Shown here: positions 36,325 to 46,248 of the stretch, piece after piece
How positions within the stretch are numbered: position 1 is the first letter of the stretch
Layout: the number at the start of each line of letters is the position of its first letter
Source of the DNA: Comamonas testosteroni
Lineage (GTDB): Bacteria; Pseudomonadota; Gammaproteobacteria; Burkholderiales; Burkholderiaceae_C
Length of the DNA: 64,000 nucleotides
Direction: 5' to 3'
NCBI RefSeq assembly: GCF_000761245.1
Contig: NZ_AWOR01000001.1
Coordinates: 794,070-858,069 of the forward strand
Program-made: the position numbers and the translations under genes
The notes under the pieces: generated by a model
Databases searched by the model: none
Told to the model about the DNA's origin: nothing
The model's input: the letters and a program-made list of their open reading frames with translations, nothing else

Positions 36325-37254
36325 ATGCCGAATCTGCGAGCCATAGAAACCTTTGTCAAAGCGCTGGAGGGCGGCTCCATCGCTTCGGCCGCGCGCCAGC
36401 TGGGCATTTCGCCCGCTGCAGCCAGCCAGAACATCGCGCGGCTGGAGCGCGAGCTGGGCACGCGCCTGATCACCCGCACCACCCGGTCCATGGCCTTGAC
36501 CGAGGCCGGCGAGCGTTATCTGGCGCGCGTCGCTCCGGTGCTCGACGAGCTCGAAAAAGCCCAGTCCGATCTCTCGCTGATTCATGGAGAGCTGCAAGGC
36601 CGCTTGCGCATTGCCTGCATGGCAGCCTTCGGCCGCCATGTGCTGGCGCCGCTGCTGCCGGCGTTTACCGCGCTGCATCCGCGGCTGGAGCTGGAGCTGT
36701 TGATCACGGACCGGCATGTGGACGTGCTCAAGGAAGATGTGGACATCAGCGTGCGCTACCGCGATGTGCTGGAGCCCGGCATGTCGGTGCGGCTGCTGGC
36801 CTCGGTGCCGCGCATTCTCTGTGCCTCGCCCCAGTACCTGCAGCAGCACGGCCGACCGCAGACGGCACAAGAGCTGCTCGAGCATGCCTGCTTGCTGTAC
36901 CGGCGCGAGCGCGACGGCAGACTCATGCGCTGGCCCTTCTTGCGCGATGGCCAGCGCACCGATCCGCAGCAGAAGATTGCGGCCATCGGCAGCGATATCG
37001 ATGCCCTGGTGGAGTTCGCCGCTGCCGGTGGCGGCATCGCCTGGGCCGGCCGCTTCATCGTCCATGAGGAGCTGCGCAGGGGGCGGCTGGTGCCGCTGGC
37101 GCTCAAGCCGGCGCGCAAGGGACAGTTGCAGTTCGAGGATGCTCCGCTGGATTTCTTCGCCTGCTTCAAGGACCGTAAATATGTGCCGGCCAAGGTCCGC
37201 GCCCTGGTGGACTATCTGCTGCAGGTGCTGCCGCAGCAGTCCGTCCTGCGTTGA
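36325..37254 (+). CDS. LysR-family transcriptional regulator
   Basis: A 309-aa LysR regulator of the CrgA/DsdC-like group. The winged-helix DNA-binding domain occupies residues 1-60 (FVKALEGGSIASAARQLGIS, then SQNIARLERELGTRL). The effector domain follows, with RLRIACMAAFGRHVLAPLLP and LELELLITDRHVDVLKEDVD. The ligand is unknown. It is transcribed away from the DUF2798 gene over 188 bp, the classic arrangement of a LysR protein with its target. Confidence 0.93.
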   Translation: MPNLRAIETFVKALEGGSIASAARQLGISPAAASQNIARLERELGTRLITRTTRSMALTEAGERYLARVAPVLDELEKAQSDLSLIHGELQGRLRIACMAAFGRHVLAPLLPAFTALHPRLELELLITDRHVDVLKEDVDISVRYRDVLEPGMSVRLLASVPRILCASPQYLQQHGRPQTAQELLEHACLLYRRERDGRLMRWPFLRDGQRTDPQQKIAAIGSDIDALVEFAAAGGGIAWAGRFIVHEELRRGRLVPLALKPARKGQLQFEDAPLDFFACFKDRKYVPAKVRALVDYLLQVLPQQSVLR

Positions 37255-37345
37255 GCAAGGCCAATGCGTGGCGCCTGCATTCCCCGTAGTTCTTGGCGCC
37301 GGCGCGGGCTAAAGGCGCGGGCTGAGTAAGGGCAAGGGCGGCCGG

Positions 37346-37412
37346 GCAAGAGCCGCCTCGCAGCGAGGGCTGAGTCCCCTTGGGGAAGCGGCGAAGCCGC
37401 TCAGGGGAAGGC
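37346..37412. repeat. REP-like triple-hairpin element, copy 1
   Basis: GCAAGAGCCGCCTCGCAGCG is followed by three small palindromes: CCTCG-CAG-CGAGG, TCCCC-TT-GGGGA and AGCGGC-GAA-GCCGCT. The element ends directly at the ppsR stop codon (37413). A second copy abuts the ppiB stop at 55747-55811. It probably ends or stabilises the minus-strand transcript. Confidence 0.8.
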
Positions 37413-38234
37413 TTAATGTCCCAGATGCTGCGGCAGCACTTCCTGCAAGATGGTGGTGGCAATCTCTTCGATCGACTTGGTGGTGCTGGACAGCCACTCG
37501 ATGCCGCTTCTGCGCATCATGGCTTCGGCCTCGGCCACCTCGTAGCGGCAGTTGGGCAGGCTGGCGTACTTGGAGTCGGGGCGGCGTTCGTTGCGGATGC
37601 TGGACAGGCGCTCGGGCTGAATCGTCAGGCCAAACAGCTTTTTGCGGTAGGGCTCCAGCGCGGGCGGCAACTGCTTGCGCTCGAAGTCCTCGGGGATCAG
37701 CGGGTAGTTGGCCACCTTGAGGCCGAACTGCATGGCCAGGTACAGACTGGTTGGCGTCTTGCCCGAGCGGCTGACGCCCACCAGGATCACGTCGGCGCCG
37801 CTCAGGTCGGCATGGGTCTGGCCGTCGTCATGGGCCAGCGTGTAATTGATGGCCTCCATGCGCTCCAGATATTCCTTGCTCTCGCTGATGTCGGCAAAGC
37901 GGCCCACGCGATGCAGCGACTTCTGGCCCAGTTCCACCTCCAGCGGGCGCACAAAGGTGCCGAACATGTCGAACAGCTTGCCCTTGCAGTTGGCTTCAAG
38001 GAATTCCAGCATCTCCTGATTGACCAGGGTGGTGAAAATGATGGGCTTTCTTTTCTCCACCTCGGCCACATGGTTGATCTGGCGCACGGCCTGATGAATC
38101 TTGTCCATCGAGTCCACAAAGGGGATGCGAATCAGCCTCGGCTTGCTCTCGAACTGGGCCATGATGGCCGTGCCAAAGGTCTCGGCCGTGATGCCTGTGC
38201 CGTCAGAAATGACAAAAATTGTATGGGTATGCAT
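37413..38234 (-). CDS. ppsR: PEP synthase regulatory kinase/phosphorylase
   Basis: A 273-aa DUF299 protein: a bifunctional ADP-dependent kinase and Pi-dependent pyrophosphorylase that switches PEP synthase off and on. Marks are the N-terminal [12 protein letters not shown], the P-loop GVSRSGKT at residues 153-160 with TPTSLYLA, and the C-terminal [23 protein letters not shown] 38234 ([10 protein letters not shown]) is chosen over 38267. Its target ppsA lies divergently 250 bp away, which confirms the PpsR rather than PPDK-type assignment. Confidence 0.95.
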   Translation of the reverse strand: MHTHTIFVISDGTGITAETFGTAIMAQFESKPRLIRIPFVDSMDKIHQAVRQINHVAEVEKRKPIIFTTLVNQEMLEFLEANCKGKLFDMFGTFVRPLEVELGQKSLHRVGRFADISESKEYLERMEAINYTLAHDDGQTHADLSGADVILVGVSRSGKTPTSLYLAMQFGLKVANYPLIPEDFERKQLPPALEPYRKKLFGLTIQPERLSSIRNERRPDSKYASLPNCRYEVAEAEAMMRRSGIEWLSSTTKSIEEIATTILQEVLPQHLGH

Positions 38235-38484
38235 GGTGCGCGCAGTTATTAGGTGGGACCTGTGCAAGCAATGCCATGTCCCGGACTCTGAATCTGGTTT
38301 GAGCCACGCGACGCTCGCCGGCTCAGCCTACAATGGCGCCCATTATTCCCAAATTCAAGCCCATGCTCGTTGACGGTCGACATCCAGAACAGCAAAGCAC
38401 TGCACTCAAGCAGCATGGGTTCGCGTGCCCTGGCCATTCAGCCCAGCGCCGCCTGCGTACCGGTTTTTAACTTTGGAGCTTCCC

Positions 38485-40875
38485 ATGTCTCAACTGTTCG
38501 AAGCGACCGCTCTGGTCGTTCCGTTTGAAAAACTGAGAATGTCTGATGTCGAGTCCGTAGGCGGCAAGAACGCTTCGCTCGGCGAAATGATCTCGCAGCT
38601 GCCCCAGGGCGTGCGCGTGCCCACCGGCTTTGCCACCACGGCTCATGCATTCCGCGAGTTCCTGGCCTTTGAAGGTCTGGCTGGCAAGATCTCTGCCAAG
38701 CTGGCCGCTCTGGACGTGGACGATGTCCGTGCTCTGGCCGCTGTGGGCGCGGAAATCCGCGCCATGGTGGAGAGCCAGCCTTTCCCTGCCGATCTGGAGC
38801 AGGCCATCCGCGAGGAATTTGTCCGCCTGCAAGGCGGCAATGCCGAGGCATCGTTTGCCGTGCGCTCTTCCGCCACGGCAGAAGACCTGCCTGATGCATC
38901 GTTTGCCGGCCAGCAGGAAACCTTCCTGAACGTGGTGGGCATCGAAGACGTGCTGCACAAGATGAAGGAAGTGTTCGCGTCGCTGTACAACGACCGCGCC
39001 ATCTCCTACCGCGTGCACAAGGGCTTCGAGCACGATGTGGTGGCACTGTCCGCCGGCGTGCAGCGCATGGTGCGCTCCGACAAGGGCGCTGCCGGCGTGA
39101 TGTTCACCATCGACACCGAATCCGGTTTCGAGGAAGTGGTCTTCATCACCTCCAGCTACGGCCTGGGCGAGACCGTGGTGCAGGGCGCCGTGAACCCCGA
39201 CGAGTTCTATGTGCACAAGCCCATGCTCAAGGCTGGCAACAAGGCGCTGATCCGCCGCAATCTGGGCTCCAAGCTGATCCAGATGATCTTTGCCACGCCC
39301 GAGGAAAAGGCTGCCGACGGCAAGCTGGTCAAGACCGTGGATGTGGCCCATGAGCTGCGCAACCGCTATTCGCTGACCGACGAGGAAGTGCAGCAACTGG
39401 CGCATTACGCTCTGGTGATCGAGCAGCATTACGGCCGCCCCATGGATATCGAATGGGGCAAGGACGGCACCGACGGCCAGCTCTACATCCTGCAGGCGCG
39501 CCCCGAAACCGTGAAGAGCCAGGCCAAGGGCCAGGCCGAGCTGCGCTACAAGCTCAAGGGCACGGGCACCGTGCTGGCCGAAGGCCGCGCCATCGGCCAG
39601 AAGATCGGTACCGGCCCCGTGCGCCTGGTGTCCGACATCTCGCAGATGGATCAGGTGCAGGCCGGCGACGTGCTGGTGACCGACATGACCGACCCCAACT
39701 GGGAGCCCGTCATGAAGAAGGCTTCGGCCATCGTCACCAACCGCGGTGGTCGTACCTGCCACGCAGCCATCATTGCTCGCGAGCTGGGTATCCCTGCCGT
39801 CGTGGGCTGCGGCAATGCCACCGATCTGCTCAAGGCCGAAACCCTGGTTACCGTGTCCTGCGCGGAAGGCGACACCGGCAGAATCTATGACGGTCTGCTG
39901 GAAACCGAAGTGACCGAGGTCAAGCGTGGCGAGATGCCCAGCATCTCCACCAAGATCATGATGAACGTGGGCAATCCCCAGCTGGCTTTCGACTTTGCCC
40001 AGCTGCCCAATGAGGGCGTGGGTCTGGCCCGCCTGGAATTCATCATCAACAACAATATCGGCGTGCACCCCAAGGCCATCCTGGACTACCCCGCCGTTGA
40101 CGCCGATCTGAAGAAGGCTGTCGAGTCCGTGGCCCGCGGCCATGCTTCTCCCCGCGCGTTCTACGTGGACAAGGTGACCGAAGGCGTGGCAACGATTGCC
40201 GCCGCTTTCTGGCCCAAGCCCGTGATCGTGCGCATGTCCGACTTCAAGTCCAACGAATACCGCAAGCTGATCGGCGGCAGCCGTTACGAGCCCGAGGAAG
40301 AGAACCCCATGCTGGGCTTCCGCGGTGCCGCTCGCTACATCTCGGCCGAGTTCGGTGAAGCCTTCAAGATGGAGTGCGAGGCCCTGCTCCGTGTGCGCGA
40401 GGATATGGGCTTGACCAACGTCAAGATCATGATCCCCTTCGTGCGTACCCTGGGCCAGGCCAAGCGCGTGACCGAGCTGCTGGCCGAGAACGGCCTCAAG
40501 CGTGGTGAAAACGGCCTGCAGCTGATCATGATGTGTGAAGTGCCCTCCAACGCCGTGCTGGCCGAAGAGTTCCTCGAATACTTCGACGGTTTCTCCGTAG
40601 GCTCCAACGACCTGACCCAGCTGACCCTGGGTCTGGACCGCGACTCCGGTCTGGAGCTGCTGGCCGCCGATTTCGACGAGCGCGACCCCGCTGTCAAGAA
40701 GCTGCTGGCTCATGCCATCAAGGCCTGCCGCGATCAGAACAAGTATGTGGGCATCTGCGGCCAAGGCCCTTCGGACCACCCCGACTTTGCCAAGTGGCTG
40801 GCCGACGAAGGCATCTCGTCCATCTCCCTGAACCCTGACAGCGTGGTCTCCACCTGGCAGAAGCTGGCTGAATAA
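38485..40875 (+). CDS. ppsA: phosphoenolpyruvate synthase
   Basis: Makes PEP from pyruvate and ATP for gluconeogenesis. The 796-aa protein has the ATP-binding N-terminal domain ([32 protein letters not shown]), the swivelling phosphohistidine domain with His426 in [15 protein letters not shown], and the C-terminal PEP/pyruvate barrel ending in [15 protein letters not shown] 38485 ([10 protein letters not shown]) has TTGGAG upstream. A TACAAT at 38329-38334 is a likely -10. Activity is expected to be controlled by the adjacent ppsR. Confidence 0.97.
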   Translation: MSQLFEATALVVPFEKLRMSDVESVGGKNASLGEMISQLPQGVRVPTGFATTAHAFREFLAFEGLAGKISAKLAALDVDDVRALAAVGAEIRAMVESQPFPADLEQAIREEFVRLQGGNAEASFAVRSSATAEDLPDASFAGQQETFLNVVGIEDVLHKMKEVFASLYNDRAISYRVHKGFEHDVVALSAGVQRMVRSDKGAAGVMFTIDTESGFEEVVFITSSYGLGETVVQGAVNPDEFYVHKPMLKAGNKALIRRNLGSKLIQMIFATPEEKAADGKLVKTVDVAHELRNRYSLTDEEVQQLAHYALVIEQHYGRPMDIEWGKDGTDGQLYILQARPETVKSQAKGQAELRYKLKGTGTVLAEGRAIGQKIGTGPVRLVSDISQMDQVQAGDVLVTDMTDPNWEPVMKKASAIVTNRGGRTCHAAIIARELGIPAVVGCGNATDLLKAETLVTVSCAEGDTGRIYDGLLETEVTEVKRGEMPSISTKIMMNVGNPQLAFDFAQLPNEGVGLARLEFIINNNIGVHPKAILDYPAVDADLKKAVESVARGHASPRAFYVDKVTEGVATIAAAFWPKPVIVRMSDFKSNEYRKLIGGSRYEPEEENPMLGFRGAARYISAEFGEAFKMECEALLRVREDMGLTNVKIMIPFVRTLGQAKRVTELLAENGLKRGENGLQLIMMCEVPSNAVLAEEFLEYFDGFSVGSNDLTQLTLGLDRDSGLELLAADFDERDPAVKKLLAHAIKACRDQNKYVGICGQGPSDHPDFAKWLADEGISSISLNPDSVVSTWQKLAE

Positions 40876-40890
40876 GCCTTGCGCATCGGC

Positions 40891-41280
40891 ATGCAGACGC
40901 ATCACGCGCCCGTGCATGACGATGCTGTGTCGGATGCTCCGCGACAGGCATTCGATGCTTTGGGCAATCCGGTGGAAGTCACCTTCCCGCCGGATCTGCA
41001 CGATACCTACCACCTGAGACTGAAGGCCTTGCTGCTGACGGTCTGGGTGGTATTTTCATTTGGCATCTGCTACTTTGCGCGGGATATCCAGGAGCTGGTG
41101 CCCGACTGGCCCGTGGCCTACTGGATGGCGGCCCAAGGGGCAGTCCTGATGTTCCTGCTCATCATCGTGGTCTATTGTGTGGCCATGGATTATTTCGAAC
41201 GCCAACAGGCGCGTGACGAGGCGCGCAAAGCGGCTGAGGCTCACGATGCCTCCTGTGCCGCTTCCGATCTTCATGCCTGA
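40891..41280 (+). CDS. DUF4212 small subunit of sodium/solute symporter
   Basis: A 129-aa membrane protein with two helices (LKALLLTVWVVFSFGICYFA and AVLMFLLIIVVYCVAMDYF). The motif HLRLKALLL...ARDIQEL is typical of DUF4212 proteins, which sit immediately before the VC_2705-type symporters. ATG 40891 (MQTHHAPVHD) is chosen; a TTG at 40879 is the alternative. The 3' end overlaps the symporter gene by 35 bases, or 8 if the later symporter start is used. Confidence 0.88.
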   Translation: MQTHHAPVHDDAVSDAPRQAFDALGNPVEVTFPPDLHDTYHLRLKALLLTVWVVFSFGICYFARDIQELVPDWPVAYWMAAQGAVLMFLLIIVVYCVAMDYFERQQARDEARKAAEAHDASCAASDLHA

Positions 41281-43357
41281 GCGGCCTGTTCTGAGCCGTG
41301 CCTACCACTGGCGGCTGCATCGCATTCTTTTTCTCTATGTGCTGGGCACAGCGGGCTTTTTGCTGGCCATGCTCTGGGCCGAGGAGCGCGGGCTCGCGCG
41401 GCACTGGATAGGGCCCATCTTTCTGTTCTCCACAGTGATGGTGTACGCGGCCATCGGCGTGTATTCGCGCACCAGCGATGCCGAGGAGTATTTCGTCGCC
41501 GGCCGGCGCATTCCGCCTTTCTACAACGGCATGGCGGCCGCTGCCGACTGGATGAGCGCAGCCTCGTTCATCAGCCTCTCCGGTGCGCTTTATCTGCAAG
41601 GCTTTTCGGGAACCGGCACACAGCCTGGCGGACTGGCCTATGTCCTGGGGTGGACGGGCGGGTTTTGCCTGGTCGGCATGCTGATTGCCCCCTATCTGCG
41701 GGCCATGAATCTCTATACCGTGCCGGATTTCTTTCAGGCGCGCTATGGCGGGCGCTGGCCGCGCATCATTGCTGCGCTGGCGGCCATCACCTGTTCCTTC
41801 ACCTATGTGGTGGCGCAGATCTATGGTGTGGGCCTGATTGCCGCGCGGCTGACCGGTGTTCAGTTCGAGATCGGCATCATGCTGGGGCTGGGCGGCGTGC
41901 TGCTGTGCTCGTTCCTGGGTGGAATGCGGGCGATCACCTGGACCCAGGTGGCGCAATATGTGGTCATCTTGCTGGCCTTCATGCTGCCGGTTTCCTGGCT
42001 GGCCTACAAACAGCTGGGCAACCCCTGGGCGCAGCTGGCCTATAGCCAGCAACTGGGCAAGATTGGTGCCATGGAGCAGCAGTTGCTGTCCTCAGAGGCT
42101 GAGCAGTCTGTGCTGGAGGCCTACCGCACCCGCGCTCAGGTGCTGCAGGCCAAGCTGCGCGATGTGCCCAATGTGCTGGCGGCTGAACGCCAGGCACTGA
42201 GCGAGCATATCCGCGAGCTGCGCACCAGCAGCGGCAATATCGGTGCCATCATGACCGCCAGCCGGGAGCTGGCCGCCATGCCCAAGGACGAGGTGGCGGC
42301 ACGCGAGCTCTGGAGCCGCGAGCTGCACGAGGCCTATGAGCGGGCCAAGCCGCTGGGCGGCATGCCGCTGCAAAGCCAGCCTTTCGCGGGGGATCCGCAT
42401 GGCTCTCCGGCCGAGCAGCAGGCCTATGAGGAAAGCCGGCGCAATTTTCTGGCGCTGATGTTTTGCTTGATGGTCGGCACTGCCGGGCTGCCGCACTTGC
42501 TCACGCGTTATTTCACGGTTCCCTCAGTGTCGGCGGCGCGTACCTCGGTGGCCTGGTCGCTGTTCTTTATCGGCCTGCTGTATCTTGGCGCACCGGCCTT
42601 GGCCGTGCTGGTGAAGTACGAGGTCATGAGCAATCTCGTGGGCACGCATTTCGATGCCTTGCCGAACTGGATAGCGCAGTGGTCAAGGGTGGACGCCTCG
42701 CTGCTGTCGGTGGAGGATATCAACGGCGATGGCATTTTGCAGTTTGCCGAGATCCGCATGGGCGCCGACCTCATCATGCTGGCCACTCCAGAACTCGGCG
42801 GCATGCCTTATGTGCTCTCCGGACTGGTGGCTGCTGGCGGGCTGGCGGCGGCCCTGTCCACGGCCGACGGCCTGCTGCTGACCATCAGCAATGCCTTGGT
42901 GCGGGATCTCTATTTTCAGGAGCGGCAGCGCCTCGATACGCGCAAGCGACGTGTCTCGCCCGAACAGCGCGTGATTCTTTCCAAATTCGCACTGCTGCTG
43001 GTGGCCCTGTCGGCGGCATTTGTGGCGGCGCGGCGCTCTTCGGACATTCTTCCCATGGTCTCGGCCTCCTTCTCCTTGGCGGGCTCGGCTTTTGTGCCGG
43101 CCATGGTGCTGGGCATCTTCTGGCGCGGCACCACGCGCCGTGGTGCGGTGGCCGGCATGCTGCTGGGTCTGGCCGTGACGGTGTACTACATGCTCTCTCA
43201 TGTGCCGGGGCTGCAGGGCGTGCTGCCCTCGGCACTGCGCGGCGAGGCTCTCTGGTGGGGTATTCAGCCCATCTCGGCCGGAGTGTTCGGTGTGCCGGTG
43301 GGCCTGGCCACCACATTGCTCGTGAGCTGGTGGGAGCAGCGGCGGGCGAGAGTTTGA
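41246..43357 (+). CDS. sodium:solute symporter (SSS family, VC_2705 subfamily)
   Basis: A 703-aa polytopic SSS transporter, probably for a small carboxylate such as acetate; the substrate is inferred from the subfamily. SSS marks are EEYFVAGRRIPPFYNGMAAA and LVAAGGLAAALSTADGLLLT. A hydrophilic, coiled-coil-like insert of about 135 residues (265-400) lies after the seventh or so helix. An EF-hand-like loop, DINGDGILQFAE, is at 491-502. ATG 41246 has GAGG six bases upstream; ATG 41273 is the alternative (694 aa). It is coupled to the DUF4212 gene. Confidence 0.92.
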   Translation: MPPVPLPIFMPERPVLSRAYHWRLHRILFLYVLGTAGFLLAMLWAEERGLARHWIGPIFLFSTVMVYAAIGVYSRTSDAEEYFVAGRRIPPFYNGMAAAADWMSAASFISLSGALYLQGFSGTGTQPGGLAYVLGWTGGFCLVGMLIAPYLRAMNLYTVPDFFQARYGGRWPRIIAALAAITCSFTYVVAQIYGVGLIAARLTGVQFEIGIMLGLGGVLLCSFLGGMRAITWTQVAQYVVILLAFMLPVSWLAYKQLGNPWAQLAYSQQLGKIGAMEQQLLSSEAEQSVLEAYRTRAQVLQAKLRDVPNVLAAERQALSEHIRELRTSSGNIGAIMTASRELAAMPKDEVAARELWSRELHEAYERAKPLGGMPLQSQPFAGDPHGSPAEQQAYEESRRNFLALMFCLMVGTAGLPHLLTRYFTVPSVSAARTSVAWSLFFIGLLYLGAPALAVLVKYEVMSNLVGTHFDALPNWIAQWSRVDASLLSVEDINGDGILQFAEIRMGADLIMLATPELGGMPYVLSGLVAAGGLAAALSTADGLLLTISNALVRDLYFQERQRLDTRKRRVSPEQRVILSKFALLLVALSAAFVAARRSSDILPMVSASFSLAGSAFVPAMVLGIFWRGTTRRGAVAGMLLGLAVTVYYMLSHVPGLQGVLPSALRGEALWWGIQPISAGVFGVPVGLATTLLVSWWEQRRARV

Positions 43358-43547
43358 AAAACTCTTGATTGGATGGCCTTCAGCGATTTTTTGGGTCGGC
43401 TTCGAGGCAGTTTTCTGCTGGATATTTGCCGTGAGTTGATCTGGAGCATGCGCGAACCTGGCTTGCAGGAAAACCCGCTTTTCAGCTGCAGCCATAGCTG
43501 CCACCCTGCAGGGCGGAAAGCAATTCAATGCACAGAGGGCGGGGTCG

Positions 43548-44054
43548 ATGTATCTAGTCAAAACACCCGAGGGCCAGCAGGCCTTCAAGGAGCGCCATTC
43601 CGATCTGAGCCAGAGGCTGCGCTCGGCCTTTTTGCTGTTTGACGGTCGTCGCAGCCTCATGCAGGTGCTGGAGGCAACCTCGGCGCTGGGAGTGCACAAG
43701 GACGATATTCTGGCGCTGGTCGGCAAGGGCTGGCTGGCTACAAGAGAGTCATCCGTCGTGGCTGATGCAGCAGCGCAGGCCCATGCATCTTCGCTCTCAA
43801 AGAGCAGTTCGGCATCGTTGGCACCTGCTGAGGTCGACCCTGCCAGCACCCAAAGGCGCTACCAGAGAGCCTATCCGATAGCGGTGTCCATCACGGGGGC
43901 TCTGGGGCTCAAGGGCTTCAGGCTGAATCTGGCGGTGGAGGCGGCCATGGGTTATGAGCAACTGGCTGCGCTGGCTCCACGCATACGAGATGCTGCGGGT
44001 GACAAGGCCTATACGTCGTTGCACAGGGTGCTGTTTGAGGTGGATGAGACATAG
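43548..44054 (+). CDS. 168-aa hypothetical protein
   Basis: I do not recognise a family. ATG 43548 (MYLVKTPEGQQAFKERHSDL) follows an AGAGGGCGGGG ribosome site. The N-terminal half (about 1-65) looks like a small winged-helix fold (SAFLLFDGRRSLMQVLEATS, KDDILALVGKGWL). A Ser/Ala linker follows, then a conserved-looking C-terminal helical part (AVSITGALGLKGFRLNLAVE). It has its own terminator. A DNA-binding or stress-related role is possible but unsupported. Confidence 0.72.
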   Translation: MYLVKTPEGQQAFKERHSDLSQRLRSAFLLFDGRRSLMQVLEATSALGVHKDDILALVGKGWLATRESSVVADAAAQAHASSLSKSSSASLAPAEVDPASTQRRYQRAYPIAVSITGALGLKGFRLNLAVEAAMGYEQLAALAPRIRDAAGDKAYTSLHRVLFEVDET

Positions 44055-44088
44055 GCACCCTCTGTGCCGAGCCTCTTGCATAGAAAAG

Positions 44089-44120
44089 AAAAAAGCGGCT
44101 TCGGAGAGCCGCTTTTTTTT
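44089..44120. terminator. bidirectional terminator
   Basis: AAAAAAGCGGCT / AGCCGCTTTTTTTT around TCGGAG. It serves the hypothetical gene on plus and the FKBP gene on minus. Confidence 0.92.
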
Positions 44121-44137
44121 ATGAACCAGCCTGTTTT

Positions 44138-44491
44138 TTAGACAGCCAGCAATTCCACGTCAAACTTCAGCGTGGCGTTGGGGGGGATCACGCCACCGGC
44201 GCCGCGCGCACCATAGCCCAGGGCAGCGGGGATCAGCAGCGTGCGCTGGCCTCCCACCTTCATGCCCTGCACGCCTTCGTCCCAGCCCTTGATGACCATG
44301 CCGGCGCCCAGGGAAAAGACGAAAGGATCGTTGCGGTCCTTGCTGGAGTCGAACTTGGCGCCTTGAACGCCGTTGTTGTAGAGCCAGCCTGTGTAGTGCA
44401 CGGTCACGCTCTGACCGGCTTTGGCTTCGGCGCCTTCGCCTACGACGGTGTCTTCGTATTGCAGGCCGGAGGCTGTAGTGTTGAATGCCAT
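44138..44491 (-). CDS. FKBP-type peptidyl-prolyl cis-trans isomerase
   Basis: A 117-aa single-domain FKBP, cytoplasmic since no signal is present. Active-site residues are in VTVHYTGWLYN, GAKFDSSKDR, FSLGAGMVIKGWDEGVQGM and GYGARGAGGVIPPNATL. Such short FKBPs assist folding by isomerising proline bonds. ATG 44491 (MAFNTTASGLQ) has AAGGA nine bases upstream; the longer frame to 44617 lies in the intergenic stretch after the HxlR gene. Confidence 0.95.
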   Translation of the reverse strand: MAFNTTASGLQYEDTVVGEGAEAKAGQSVTVHYTGWLYNNGVQGAKFDSSKDRNDPFVFSLGAGMVIKGWDEGVQGMKVGGQRTLLIPAALGYGARGAGGVIPPNATLKFDVELLAV

Positions 44492-44620
44492 GATGGATTT
44501 CCTTTCAGCGCAAAGCAGAAAAAGGCGATGGAAAAAAGGGCCAGCCAAGCACGCTTGGGGCCCTTGGATGATAGTTGTTCGCGCTTGCCGCCAGGTCCCT
44601 GGCCGCAACAGCGCCAAGGT

Positions 44621-44926
44621 CTACTTCTTGGCGCGTGCTGCAACCCAGCGGTTGGCAAAGGCTTGTACATCGGACAGGCGCTTGAGCAGATCCTGCCCGG
44701 TCAGGGTGACGGTGTAGCCATCGCTGCCATGCTCGAGCAGACCGCACTCACGCAGTTCCTTGATACGGGTGTTCAAGGTGTTGGGAGTGATGCCGCCCAC
44801 GCTGTCTTGCAGCAGTCGGAAGGTCTGGGGATGACCATCCCGCAAAGCCCACAGCACGCGCAGCGCATAGCGGCATTCGAGCTTCTCGAACAGCTGGTTG
44901 ATGGCGGCGTTTTCCTTGGAGCTCAT
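44621..44926 (-). CDS. HxlR-family transcriptional regulator
   Basis: A 101-aa winged-helix regulator of the HxlR type. The family pattern is clear: KLECRYALRVLWALRDG, TFRLLQDSVGGITPNTLNTR (recognition helix) and ELRECGLLEHGSDGYTVTLT. HxlR lacks a sensor domain and often responds to redox or aldehydes, but this copy has only one Cys (Cys18) plus one in the wing (Cys61). ATG 44926 has AAGGAG upstream. It probably represses itself through the palindrome beside its promoter. Confidence 0.9.
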   Translation of the reverse strand: MSSKENAAINQLFEKLECRYALRVLWALRDGHPQTFRLLQDSVGGITPNTLNTRIKELRECGLLEHGSDGYTVTLTGQDLLKRLSDVQAFANRWVAARAKK

Positions 44927-44988
44927 GGACGCTTCTCCTTGCGCAATGATGTTGTCGAGCTGGGCGCACTAGGCGCTTTCAGTGCCAT

Positions 44989-45026
44989 GTCCAATGGACT
45001 ATAGCGGTTAATTTATTTTGCTACAA
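44989..45026 (-). promoter_or_regulatory. promoter and operator of the HxlR gene
   Basis: On the minus strand, TTGTAG (45021-45026) and TATAGT (44998-45003) lie 17 bp apart. The -10 is overlapped by the palindrome GTCCA-A-TGGAC (44989-44999), a natural site for a dimeric winged-helix repressor. The rest of the 356-bp gap 44927-45282 shows no gene. Confidence 0.5.
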
Positions 45027-45282
45027 GTTTAGTAGCTTCAAATCTTCGACTGCAACGCCTTGAAGTGATAAAGGCCACAAACAGCACGCAAGTGTTGCGG
45101 GTCAGCCACGAATCAGGGAGAAGACTCGCTTGCTTCAGGGTTTGTAGCAATAAGGGCAGGGCTGAAGCAGCCTTCGGGTCAGGTTGGCGAGCTATGCCGG
45201 AAGTGTTAGTACTGGCTTAGGTGTTTCTGGGTGTAAAAATTGACTCTAGCCATTGATTTGTCAGAGCAAGCCGCTATGGAAA

Positions 45283-46227
45283 TCATAGTTCCTGCTTTTG
45301 TGCCGGTATTTGCTTGAGTTGCACCAGCACCTGCAGCAGACGGTTGGTCGGCGTGGCAATGCCCAGCGCCTGACCGCGTCGCACCACATAGCCGTTGAGA
45401 TGGTCAATTTCCGTGGGCTTGCCGCGCGCCAGATCCTGGGCCGTGGAAGACAGCTGCCGGGGCATGGTGCGCGCTATGGCTGCTACAGCCTCGTCCACGG
45501 AGGCCGGCAGCTGCACGCCGTCGGCCAGAGCCACGGCCTTGCATTCCGCTGCAATGTCTTGCATCACGGCGGGTATGCCCTGCTGCGCGACCAGCCAGCC
45601 ATAGGGCTGCTGGGTGAGGGCGGAGAGTGCGTTGTACACGCAGTTGATGACGAGTTTTTGCCATAGTGCGGCCAGCACACCATCCGAGACCAGCGTGGGA
45701 ATGCCGGCGGCGCTGAACTGGCCCGCGATCGCCTCGCCTTGCAGACAAGGCGCGATGACCAGCTCGCCCCGGCCAAAGTGGCGTACATGGCCCGGGCCTG
45801 CCATGGCGGTGGCCACATAGACCACGGCAGCTGCCACCGGCTGCTGACCCAACACCTGGCGCAGGCGCTGGTCGTTGTCCACGCCGTTCTGCAAGCTCAG
45901 TACCTGGGTATGTGCAGCCAGGTGGGGTTTGATCTGTGCGGCGGCTGCTTCGGTGTCGGTGGATTTCACGCAGAGCAGCACCACATCGGCGCCCGCCACG
46001 GCACTGGGCTCGGTGCTGGTGGCGACGGGAAGGTGCAGATCTTCTGTTGCGGTCTGCAGTCGCAGACCGTGCTGGCTGATGGCCTGCATATGCGATGCTC
46101 TACCGATCAGCGTGACCGGGTGGCCGGCGCGTGCCAGCAAAGCGCCAAAGTAGCAGCCCACCGAGCCAGCGCCCATGACGGCAACGCAGAGGCGGGAGGG
46201 GGAAGCGGTGTGGTCGACCAGGTTCAT
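45283..46227 (-). CDS. 2-dehydropantoate 2-reductase family protein
   Basis: A 314-aa ketopantoate-reductase (ApbA/PanE) family protein. The NADP-binding N-terminus is VAVMGAGSVGCYFGALLARA; the conserved VLLCVKSTDTEAAAAQI and LQNGVDN segments follow. The catalytic Lys is in LWQKLVINCVYNALSAL, and TEIDHLNGYVVRRGQALGI is a PanE signature. It could be the pantothenate enzyme or one of the family's common paralogues acting on other 2-keto acids. The gene lies 21 bp after the Bug receptor gene in the same direction, which favours a catabolic paralogue. Confidence 0.85.
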   Translation of the reverse strand: MNLVDHTASPSRLCVAVMGAGSVGCYFGALLARAGHPVTLIGRASHMQAISQHGLRLQTATEDLHLPVATSTEPSAVAGADVVLLCVKSTDTEAAAAQIKPHLAAHTQVLSLQNGVDNDQRLRQVLGQQPVAAAVVYVATAMAGPGHVRHFGRGELVIAPCLQGEAIAGQFSAAGIPTLVSDGVLAALWQKLVINCVYNALSALTQQPYGWLVAQQGIPAVMQDIAAECKAVALADGVQLPASVDEAVAAIARTMPRQLSSTAQDLARGKPTEIDHLNGYVVRRGQALGIATPTNRLLQVLVQLKQIPAQKQEL

Positions 46228-46248
46228 GCGGCTATCTCGCAACGAGGC

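Noticed and set aside
38467..41013. 848-codon open frame antisense to ppsA
   Set aside because: Shadow of a highly codon-biased gene; it also crosses the ppsA/DUF4212 junction and shows no protein family.
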